Origin: Alistipes sp. | Lineage (GTDB): Bacteria; Bacteroidota; Bacteroidia; Bacteroidales; Rikenellaceae | Reading direction: 5' to 3' | Assembly (NCBI GenBank): GCA_017560305.1 | Contig: JAFYOF010000161.1 | Coordinates: 1 to 7,714 of the forward strand | DNA: 7,714 nt | Part shown: piece by piece, positions 1-6,307 of the stretch | How the letters are laid out: every line of letters begins with the position of its first letter | Numbering within the stretch: position 1 is the stretch's first letter | Notes under the pieces: generated by a model | Seen by the model: only the letters and a program-made list of their open reading frames with translations | Told to the model about the DNA's origin: nothing | Databases searched by the model: none | Position numbers and translations under genes: made by a program

Positions 1-93
1 CTCGCGTGCCGCGAAAGTGTTGCACAACTCAACAATCTGCTCGCGCAGACGGTCAAAACCTATCTTTTGCTCAAAATTAGATGGGTAAATCAT
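1..93 (-). CDS. MutS2-type DNA mismatch repair/recombination ATPase, N-terminal fragment (cut by window edge)
   Basis: Reading leftward from the ATG at 93, 31 codons are open to the window edge. The peptide starts MIYPSNFEQKIGFDRLREQI, which I recognise as the usual N-terminus of Bacteroidetes MutS2-like proteins (MIYPxNFEQKIGFDxIR). MutS2 family members are homodimeric ATPases with a C-terminal Smr nuclease domain; they act on branched DNA or on collided ribosomes rather than in classical mismatch repair. None of those domains lies inside the window, so the call rests on the N-terminal motif alone. The start lies only 2 nt after the stop of the upstream MCE gene, so translation is probably coupled. 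An AAGGAGG stretch inside the end of the MCE gene (110-116) lies about 16 nt before the ATG, too far to be a convincing ribosome binding site. Confidence 0.72.
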   Translation of the reverse strand, partial: MIYPSNFEQKIGFDRLREQIVELCNTFAARE

Positions 94-95
94 CA

Positions 96-1091
96 CTACT
101 GGTTTTGAGCCTCCTTGATTGCCTGCAACTCTGCCTTTGCCTTCGCCTTCTCGACCTTCTTGTAAGGATCGCTACCGAAAACAGAGACATTGATATAGCG
201 TTTTGGGTTTGCCTTCAAATCCTCGAGCAACACTGAAAGGTTGTCGCTTGCCTGAGTAAGGTTGTTGTAGAGCTCATCGTCACGCAACATCTTGCCCACG
301 CTGCCATTCTCGTTGTTCACTGACTCAAGCACAGAGTTAAGCTGAGCCACAGCGCCCTCAACCTCGGCGATGAGGTTTGATGCAGCGAGGTCAGACGAGA
401 ACTTGCTCATATTGGCGATGATAGCCTCCACCTCGTCGGTGTTGTCGCCCAGACTCTTCGAGAACTTGCTCAGCGATGAGAGCGCCTCCTCGAGGTGTGT
501 GCGCTCCTTGGCAAGCATTGCGTTCACATTGCTTGTCACGCCATCGACATTCGACACGATGCTTGTGATGCTCTCGGTGTTCTGCGCCATCAACGAGTTG
601 ATACCCTCCAGGGTCTGGGTGAGGTTATCCATAATGGTTGTGACCTTCTCCAGAAGACCCTCCATCTCATTGGTTGCCATCTCCATCAAATCGGCACTCT
701 GGTCCGACTCGATTGTACCGCCATCGGGGATAATCTCCGACGATGAGCCAAAGACAATCTCCACTGCCTTGCCGCCCATAAGACCGTTGTTGTAAATCTT
801 CACCTTTGAGTCTGCGGGCAACTTATAACGCTCGTCAACCAACATCGTGAGCTCAACACCCTTGCTTGGGTCCTCGTTGAGCGCAACATTGGTCACAGTA
901 CCAACCTTCACACCATACAAAACAACCTGCGATGCTGGCATCAGACCGCCAACCTGCTCGTAATAAGCGTAATAGGTGTTGGTCTTACCAAATACATCAA
1001 TTCCCTTCAAAAAGCTAATGACACCCCAACCAATCAGGAGCATAGTCACTGCAAACAATCCTACTTTTACTTCCTTTTTCATATTCATCAT
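96..1091 (-). CDS. MlaD-family MCE protein (membrane-anchored lipid-transport component)
   Basis: This is a 331-residue protein with a single N-terminal membrane anchor (about residues 10-28) and an MCE/MlaD domain at about 39-116 (YAYYEQVGGLMPASQVVLYG...GLMGGKAVEI). The domain is followed by a long, Asn/Ser-rich, helical and probably coiled-coil stretch (about 133-290). The C-terminal block 264-305 (SVGKMLRDDELYNNL ... LKANPKRYINVSVFG) is typical of Bacteroidetes MCE proteins. MCE proteins form hexameric rings in the periplasm that carry phospholipids between the inner and outer membranes. No MlaE permease or MlaF ATPase gene lies in this window, so the partners must be elsewhere. Three in-frame ATGs compete (1091, 1088, 1082). 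The third gives MKKEVKVGLFAV, a natural start for the anchor; none has a clear Shine-Dalgarno sequence. The gene follows the amidase after 9 nt and precedes the MutS2-like gene by 2 nt. Lipid transport is inferred from the family. Confidence 0.9.
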   Translation of the reverse strand: MMNMKKEVKVGLFAVTMLLIGWGVISFLKGIDVFGKTNTYYAYYEQVGGLMPASQVVLYGVKVGTVTNVALNEDPSKGVELTMLVDERYKLPADSKVKIYNNGLMGGKAVEIVFGSSSEIIPDGGTIESDQSADLMEMATNEMEGLLEKVTTIMDNLTQTLEGINSLMAQNTESITSIVSNVDGVTSNVNAMLAKERTHLEEALSSLSKFSKSLGDNTDEVEAIIANMSKFSSDLAASNLIAEVEGAVAQLNSVLESVNNENGSVGKMLRDDELYNNLTQASDNLSVLLEDLKANPKRYINVSVFGSDPYKKVEKAKAKAELQAIKEAQNQ

Positions 1092-1100
1092 TTGTTTTTC

Positions 1101-2384
1101 TTATTTTACAATCTCTCCGTCACGATAATGAACGACAAAAGCGTCGGCGAAAGTACGCCTCAATGTAACCAAATTTCGTTGCGCTTCGGCTCTTGTCGAA
1201 TATTCTCCGTAACAATACTTATACTTCAGCGCTCCTGCACCGATATAACACTTCACCTTCTGGCGGTAGGACTTGAACGCCGCATCCGAGGTGGAAATCT
1301 TCTTGTTTGACGCCAGCACCTGAATGGTGTAACCCTCTGCCTGAATGGGCTTTGGTGCGGGTTTCATCTGCTCAGGCTTTGGCTGCTCAGGCTTATGAAC
1401 AGGCTTTGCAGGCTCCGCTGGTTTTGGTTGCTCAGGCTTGGGCTGCTCGGGCTTTGGAGCGGGCTTCACTGGCTCGGCTGGCTTTACCGGTTTTGTCGGC
1501 TCGACTGGTTTTACTGGCTTTTCTGGCTCGACCGGTTTTGGAGCAGGGGCTGGCTGCGCTGGTTTTTGTGGCGCAACATCAGCAAGACCATCGCCCGACA
1601 TACGATTGATGTGACTCACATACTCCTTCACCGCATCGCACAACATCCTTGCAAGTTCATTCTGACCCTTCTCGGAATTCATATACGCCAACTCACGAGC
1701 ATTCGACATAAAACCAATCTCGGTCAAGACACTCGGCATATCAGTAGCATACAACACCTTGAGCAACTGACGATTGACGCGACGGGCATTTCTTCCGCCC
1801 TTGGCATAGTGCGACTGCATAATGCGGGCCATCATCTCGCTGTACTCGCCATAGGTGAACTGCAGATTCTGGATATATGCTCGCACCATCGCCGCCGTAT
1901 TCTCGTCGGACATATCGATGAGCTCATCCTTATTGTTGTTGTAAAGTGCGCTTTCGTTGTAGCGGGTCTCCTTCTCGCTCTCACCCATAATGATGGTCTC
2001 CACACCATAGACCGAGGTGGCCTTTGGCGCAGCATTGGCGTGGATTGAGATGAAGAAATCACCTCCAGCTCGGTTGGCTATGTTGGCACGCGCCGTGAGG
2101 TCATCGTTGAGCGTCTTGCCCAGCGCAACATCGGTTTTGCGGGTGTAGACAACCTTCACCGCTGGCAACTCCTTCTCGATAAGAGCACCCAACTTCAGTG
2201 CCACCTTCAGATTGAGGTCCTTCTCCTTCACCTTGCCGTAGACCGCACCAGGGAAAGCACCGCCGTGACCAGCGTCAATAACAATCACTCTCACACCTAC
2301 TCCACCCCCTTGGGCATAAAGCGACTCACCCACAAAAAGCAAGAGCAGGAAAAAGATTGACAACCAAACTATTTTATGTTTCAT
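1101..2384 (-). CDS. Secreted N-acetylmuramoyl-L-alanine amidase (Amidase_3) with Pro-rich linker and SPOR-like C-terminus
   Basis: The protein has 427 residues. A signal peptide (1-24, hydrophobic core WLSIFFLLLLFVG, probable cleavage after SLYA) exports it to the periplasm. The zinc amidase domain covers about 32-258. Expected zinc ligands are H40 in VIDAGHGG, E54 in KVKEKD and H115 in SIHANA; the catalytic glutamate is E222 in LTEIGFMSN. It should cleave the bond between MurNAc and L-Ala of the stem peptide, acting in cell separation or wall turnover. A segment of about 60 residues (133-192) sits between the last zinc ligand and the catalytic Glu, where AmiA/B/C enzymes carry a regulatory helix. 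A linker of Lys-Pro/Glu-Pro units (about 271-349) leads to a SPOR-like domain (about 351-425, GYTIQVLASN...), a fold that binds denuded septal glycan. An AGGAG box stands 5 nt before the ATG. It is the first gene of the leftward operon, ahead of the MCE gene. Confidence 0.93.
   Translation of the reverse strand: MKHKIVWLSIFFLLLLFVGESLYAQGGGVGVRVIVIDAGHGGAFPGAVYGKVKEKDLNLKVALKLGALIEKELPAVKVVYTRKTDVALGKTLNDDLTARANIANRAGGDFFISIHANAAPKATSVYGVETIIMGESEKETRYNESALYNNNKDELIDMSDENTAAMVRAYIQNLQFTYGEYSEMMARIMQSHYAKGGRNARRVNRQLLKVLYATDMPSVLTEIGFMSNARELAYMNSEKGQNELARMLCDAVKEYVSHINRMSGDGLADVAPQKPAQPAPAPKPVEPEKPVKPVEPTKPVKPAEPVKPAPKPEQPKPEQPKPAEPAKPVHKPEQPKPEQMKPAPKPIQAEGYTIQVLASNKKISTSDAAFKSYRQKVKCYIGAGALKYKYCYGEYSTRAEAQRNLVTLRRTFADAFVVHYRDGEIVK
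1338..1574 (-). repeat. Degenerate Pro-rich repeat region coding the amidase linker
   Basis: Codons 271-349 of the amidase encode a low-complexity linker made of KP, EP, KPVEP, KPAEP and KPEQP units. The block KPEQPKPEQPKP (residues 311-322) recurs as KPEQPKPEQMKP (331-342). At DNA level this appears on the plus strand as repeated ggctgctcaggctt-like units around 1368-1450. Such a linker is expected to be extended and flexible, separating the catalytic and SPOR domains. The near-identical DNA units make its length prone to slippage. Confidence 0.8.
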
Positions 2385-2389
2385 AAAAA

Positions 2390-2394
2390 CTCCT
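2390..2394 (-). promoter_or_regulatory. Shine-Dalgarno sequence of the amidase gene
   Basis: On the minus strand AGGAG is followed by TTTTT and then the ATG at 2384, a 5-nt spacing. It supports this start codon and is the clearest ribosome binding site in the window; the other genes begin with A-rich leaders. Confidence 0.6.
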
Positions 2395-2424
2395 AAATAT
2401 TAGCGATAATCCATAAAAAAACGC

Positions 2425-2432
2425 TATATTTG
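2425..2432 (+). promoter_or_regulatory. Putative Bacteroides-type -7 promoter element for the lptD operon
   Basis: TATATTTG matches the Bacteroides -7 consensus TAnnTTTG at every fixed position and faces the lptD gene. Transcription would start near 2438-2441. No convincing TTTG -33 element is visible about 20 nt upstream, so the match is one-sided. An imperfect inverted repeat, TAGCG (2401-2405) with CGCTA (2422-2426), overlaps the element and might be an operator, although an arm of 5 bp can arise by chance. No matching element was found for the divergent amidase gene. Confidence 0.5.
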
Positions 2433-2473
2433 TCGGTTAAAACACCGCTTCCAAATACTCCGTTTACAGAGGT

Positions 2474-5332
2474 TTGGCTGTTTTTGCCGACGCGTCGGCA
2501 AAGGTACTAAAAATTATTGACATTTTGGGCAAATTTAGAGTTAAATATATCCTTTCTGTAGCAATGTTATTGCTCGCCGTGCAGATAATCTATGCTTCTG
2601 CACTTCACGAGCGCGCGTTACTGCGTACACTTTCGGCTACACAACTGTTGCAGGACACCCTCTCGGAGCGCCGCCAAACACGCCGCCAGTTGCGCCGTGA
2701 CACGACATCGCACTTAACCGAGCAGAACACCGAGACAACAACCGCACCCGTAGAGGAGAACACCCCCGCCGCTTCATTCAGCGTTGACAGCATCATCGCC
2801 GCCATGACCGACACGGTGGCACACCGCCAGCGCACCAACGGCAAGGGCTCGGGTCTGGGTCAGGTAATCACGGGTAAGGCGAGCGACTCGCTGCACTACG
2901 ACCTGCGCAACAACAAAGTATATCTCTACCGACAGGGTACGGTAGCCTACGACGATATGTCGCTCAAGGCCGACTTTATGAACATCGACCTCGACAGCAA
3001 GGAGGTTTATGCCTACGGACGCCGTGATACCATCAACAATCAGGTGACCGTTACGCGCCCCGAGTTCACACAGGGAGGCAGCACGCTCAATATGGACACC
3101 ATCAGATACAACATGGAGACCCAGCGCGCCAAAATCAAGAACATCGCCACACAGCAGGGTGATGGCTGGCTTGTGGGTCAGGCGGTGAAGAAGATGGAGG
3201 ACAACACCATCAACATCGCCGATGGTATGTACACCACCTGCGACCGCACCGACCACCCCCACTTCTACTACTGGATGTCGAAGGCGAAGTTGCAGACTGG
3301 CAAGAACGGCAAGGTGATTATGGGACCTGGTCACTTGGTGATTGAGGATGTCCACATCCCATTCCTCGGTCTGCCCGAGGGCTTCTTCCCATTGAGTTCG
3401 GGACCAAAGTCGGGTATCCTGATGCCATCCTATGGTGAGGAGGCTCGCCGCGGATTCTATATGCGTGATCTGGGTTACTACTTCACTCTTAGCCAGCATA
3501 TGGACCTCACCCTCACGGGCGGTTTCTACACCCTGGGCTCGTGGGAGGCGCAGGCTACATCGCGCTACCTGAAGCGATACAAATATTCGGGTAACTTCAA
3601 CCTCAGCTACGCCAATGTGCGCACTGGCGACAAGGGCGACCCCGACTTCCTCAAGCAGAACACCTACCGCATCCAGTGGACACACAGCCAGGACCCAAAG
3701 GCAAACCCGGGCTCGACATTCTCGGCTTCGGTAAACCTTTCATCAAGCGGTTATAGTCGCTACTCGGCAACCACGCTGAACGATATGCTTGCTACGCAGA
3801 CCAACTCTTCAATCTCCTACTCGAAGAACTGGGCGGGCACACCATTCTCGTTCTCGATGAATATGGCCGTGTCACAGAACTCGCAGACGCAGGCAATCTC
3901 GGCGACGCTGCCTAATGTATCGTTCAATGTCTCGAAGTTCTTCCCGCTGAAGCGCAAGGTGAAGCTGGGCAAGGACCGCTGGTATGAGAAGATTTCGATG
4001 AGCCTCTCGACAAAGATGACCAACTCGGTGTCGGCAAAGGAGAGCGAGATATTCACCCGCGAGACATTCAACAGTATGCGCAACGGTATTCAGCACTCAA
4101 TCCCAGTGCAGGCTTCGTTCACGCTGCTCAACCACCTCAACATCACGCCGAATATGAACTACACCGAGCGCTGGTACTTCAAGAAGGTGGAGAAGGAGTG
4201 GGACCCAACAACCAACACCATCAAGACCCTCGACCCAGAGTATGGCTTCTACCGCCTCTACAACTACAATGCGGGCGTCTCGATGTCTACAACGCTCTAT
4301 GGTATGTGGCAGGTGAAGGAGAAGTACAAGGCGTCGAAGCTGCAGGCCATCCGCCACACCATCAACCCACAGGTGAACATCTCCTACGCGCCAAACTTCG
4401 GTAATCAGAAGTATGGTTATTTCCAGACTATCCAGAGCGACTCTACGGGTCGTACGCAGACATACTCGCCATTCTCGGAGAACGCCTACGGAACGCCTTC
4501 GTCGGGACAGAATATGTCGATGTCGTTCTCGCTCTCACAGAGCCTTGAGCTGAAGGTACTGAGCAAGCGCGACACAACAGGTGTGAAGAAGGTGAAGGTG
4601 ATTGATGACCTCTCGCTGAGCGGCTCGTACAACTTCCTCGCCGACTCAATGAAGCTCTCGACAATCGGCATCTCGTTGCGCTCGTCGCTCTCGAAGAAGT
4701 TCGGTATCAACCTGCGTGCAACGCTCGACCCTTACGAGGTGACACCACAGGGTAAGCGCTACGACAAACTCACCTGGAGCAGAGGTAATCTTGGTCGCAT
4801 TATGAATACGGGCTGGAGCTTCGGCTACTCGTTCAAGTCACGCGACCAAGGCAGCAAGCCAGCCATCAACGACATCAACAGCGTTCCGCCAGAGTATATG
4901 AATCCATTCTATGACCCTTACGGTCAGTTGGACCCTACCCTGCGCCGCCGTTATATGTCGCAGGCGTACTATGACTTCTCGCTGCCGTGGAACTTCGGTT
5001 TCAACTATAGCGTGAACTATAATGTGGGCTATGTAAACAACGGCACGACGGGTATCCAGCGAAAGATTACGCAGACGCTCGGCTTCAATGGCAGTATCAC
5101 CATCACCGAGAAGATGGGTGCCACATTGTCGGGCGGTTACGATATCTCGGCGGGTAAACTCACCGCCACATCAATCAACTTCACGCGTGACCTGCACTGC
5201 TGGCAGATGTCATTCTCGTGGATTCCATTCGGACACTACAAGAGCTGGAACTTCCACATCGGCGTGAAGGCTGGTTCGCTTCAGGATTTGAAGTATGAGA
5301 AGAGTCAGTCAATGTACGATAACCTCTACTAA
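2474..5332 (+). CDS. lptD: LPS-assembly outer membrane protein LptD (OstA-like)
   Basis: LptD receives LPS from the periplasmic Lpt bridge and, with the lipoprotein LptE, inserts it into the outer leaflet of the outer membrane. With the TTG at 2474 the ORF codes 952 residues. A hydrophobic signal segment ends near IIYASA (about residue 43). A polar, Thr/Gln/Arg-rich stretch follows, then an LptA/OstA-like beta domain at about 138-260 (DSLHYDLRNNKVYLYRQG ... MYTTCDRTDHPHFYYW). The conserved FPLSSGPKSGILMPSYG segment follows, and a beta-barrel with alternating aromatic strands runs to the C-terminal Tyr. The start is uncertain: no in-frame ATG occurs before 2564, and that start would leave a signal peptide without basic residues. 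TTG at 2528 would give GKFRVKYILSVAMLLLAV, a better n-region, while codons 2474-2527 look AT-rich and unlike the gene. The only two cysteines are C256 and C909. The stop is 6 nt before the DUF4886 gene. Confidence 0.92.
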   Translation: MAVFADASAKVLKIIDILGKFRVKYILSVAMLLLAVQIIYASALHERALLRTLSATQLLQDTLSERRQTRRQLRRDTTSHLTEQNTETTTAPVEENTPAASFSVDSIIAAMTDTVAHRQRTNGKGSGLGQVITGKASDSLHYDLRNNKVYLYRQGTVAYDDMSLKADFMNIDLDSKEVYAYGRRDTINNQVTVTRPEFTQGGSTLNMDTIRYNMETQRAKIKNIATQQGDGWLVGQAVKKMEDNTINIADGMYTTCDRTDHPHFYYWMSKAKLQTGKNGKVIMGPGHLVIEDVHIPFLGLPEGFFPLSSGPKSGILMPSYGEEARRGFYMRDLGYYFTLSQHMDLTLTGGFYTLGSWEAQATSRYLKRYKYSGNFNLSYANVRTGDKGDPDFLKQNTYRIQWTHSQDPKANPGSTFSASVNLSSSGYSRYSATTLNDMLATQTNSSISYSKNWAGTPFSFSMNMAVSQNSQTQAISATLPNVSFNVSKFFPLKRKVKLGKDRWYEKISMSLSTKMTNSVSAKESEIFTRETFNSMRNGIQHSIPVQASFTLLNHLNITPNMNYTERWYFKKVEKEWDPTTNTIKTLDPEYGFYRLYNYNAGVSMSTTLYGMWQVKEKYKASKLQAIRHTINPQVNISYAPNFGNQKYGYFQTIQSDSTGRTQTYSPFSENAYGTPSSGQNMSMSFSLSQSLELKVLSKRDTTGVKKVKVIDDLSLSGSYNFLADSMKLSTIGISLRSSLSKKFGINLRATLDPYEVTPQGKRYDKLTWSRGNLGRIMNTGWSFGYSFKSRDQGSKPAINDINSVPPEYMNPFYDPYGQLDPTLRRRYMSQAYYDFSLPWNFGFNYSVNYNVGYVNNGTTGIQRKITQTLGFNGSITITEKMGATLSGGYDISAGKLTATSINFTRDLHCWQMSFSWIPFGHYKSWNFHIGVKAGSLQDLKYEKSQSMYDNLY
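2483..2502. repeat. Perfect 20-bp palindrome at the 5' end of lptD
   Basis: TTTGCCGACGCGTCGGCAAA equals its own reverse complement over all 20 bases, with its centre between 2492 and 2493. In RNA it could form an 8-bp stem with a CGCG loop. It lies about 45 nt after the predicted transcription start. It is either in the lptD leader, if translation begins at 2528 or 2564, or within the first codons, if it begins at 2474. It may be an operator for a dimeric regulator, a leader hairpin, or a dispersed genomic repeat; the sequence alone does not decide. Confidence 0.7.
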
Positions 5333-5338
5333 CCGACA

Positions 5339-6283
5339 ATGAGACACCTGCGCCACATAATCCTCTGCATCACGCTCACCCTGCTCTGCGCGCCCCGCAT
5401 CGTGGCACAGGAGCAACGGGATGTGTTGCGCATACTCGCCATCGGCAACAGTTTTTCGGACGATGGTATGGAGTACCTGCCCGCCCTGCTTGACAACCTT
5501 GGGGTCGAGGATGTGGAGTTGGCAAGACTCTATGTCGGAGGCTGCTCGCTGGAGCGCCACCTGAACTACTACCTCAAGGATGAAGCGCCCTATGTGTTCA
5601 ACCACTCCGAGGCGGGCAAGAACCGCTGGGTGCAACACAAGGAGCACTACTCGCTGCGCCGAGCGCTCGCTGAAGGTGAGTGGGATATCATCACCCTGCA
5701 ACAGAACTCGGGCTCGTCGGGAATATACGAATCGTTTGAGCCACACCTTGGCAAACTGATAGACATCATCCGCGAGGCACAACCCAACGCCCGCATTGCG
5801 TGGCATATGACTTGGTCATACAGCGCCGAGAGCAAGCACGGAGAGTTCCCCCGCTACGAAAGCGACTCTGACAAGATGCTTCAGGCGATACACTCCGCAA
5901 CGCAGCAGGCCGTGGAGGCACACCCCGAGATAGAGATTGTCATCCCCTGCGGCACGGCGGTGCAGTCACTGCGAAAGTCGGTGGTGAACAACTCGCCCAA
6001 GGACCTCACACGCGATGGCTACCATATGGGCTTCGGTGCTGGCCGCTATGCCTTGGCGTGCACCTGGTATGAGGAGTTGATTAAACCCCACACCCGACTC
6101 TCGATGGCGGGCAACACGCTTCGCATCAATCGTGGCGAGGTGGCGGTGACACCCATCGTGGGCGCATATTGCCAGAAGGCGGCGGTGAAGGCTGTGAAAA
6201 ACAACTTCAAGCCACAGGCCGTGAAGCGCGCTGGCGGCTATCTGCGCAAGGCTCAGCGACGCAAAACAAGCAAGATAATTTAG
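5339..6283 (+). CDS. Secreted DUF4886 protein, SGNH-hydrolase-like
   Basis: The protein has 314 residues with a signal peptide (about 1-23, LRHIILCITLTLLCAPRIVA). The rest resembles the DUF4886 family, which has an SGNH/GDSL esterase fold. Block I is IGNSFSDDG with candidate nucleophile S38. GGCS with G68 is the likely oxyanion glycine. ITLQQNSGS supplies N123, and DGYHMGFGAGRYA gives the D226/H229 pair of block V. All four SGNH positions are therefore present, so an active hydrolase (esterase or deacetylase on a glycan or lipid) is plausible, but the substrate is unknown. After the catalytic domain the C-terminus (280-314) is strongly basic, with 12 Lys/Arg and no acidic residue. It begins 6 nt after the lptD stop, so the two are very likely co-transcribed. 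This suggests, without proving, a role at the envelope. A role unrelated to LPS is equally possible. Confidence 0.85.
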   Translation: MRHLRHIILCITLTLLCAPRIVAQEQRDVLRILAIGNSFSDDGMEYLPALLDNLGVEDVELARLYVGGCSLERHLNYYLKDEAPYVFNHSEAGKNRWVQHKEHYSLRRALAEGEWDIITLQQNSGSSGIYESFEPHLGKLIDIIREAQPNARIAWHMTWSYSAESKHGEFPRYESDSDKMLQAIHSATQQAVEAHPEIEIVIPCGTAVQSLRKSVVNNSPKDLTRDGYHMGFGAGRYALACTWYEELIKPHTRLSMAGNTLRINRGEVAVTPIVGAYCQKAAVKAVKNNFKPQAVKRAGGYLRKAQRRKTSKII

Positions 6284-6307
6284 TAAAAAGATATATACCT
6301 ATATATA

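Noticed and set aside
110..116. AAGGAGG on the minus strand as ribosome binding site of the MutS2-like gene
   Set aside because: It encodes part of IKEA at the end of the MCE protein and lies about 16 nt from the ATG, beyond the usual spacing. It may be fortuitous.
1092..1310. Small plus-strand open frame of 72 codons opposite the end of the amidase gene
   Set aside because: It is antisense to the conserved SPOR-like domain, and no motif or ribosome binding site supports it.
1395..2048. A 217-codon plus-strand open frame antisense to the amidase
   Set aside because: The translation begins with a Trp/Leu/Arg-rich stretch that is simply the antisense of the Pro-rich linker. It overlaps a gene with intact catalytic motifs.
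2774..3685. A 303-codon open frame on the minus strand inside lptD
   Set aside because: It lies fully antisense to a clear LptD coding region. The translation is rich in Val, His, Leu and Arg without recognisable motifs, as expected from the reverse complement of biased codons.
5309..5806. A 165-codon minus-strand open frame spanning the lptD end and the DUF4886 gene start
   Set aside because: It is antisense to two supported genes and has no recognisable domain or promoter.
6284..6307. AT-rich spacer TAAAAAGATATATACCTATA before the ABC-F gene as a promoter
   Set aside because: It contains TATA-like repeats but no match to TAnnTTTG, and it is too short to hold a complete promoter of its own. 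An ordinary A/T-rich leader explains it.
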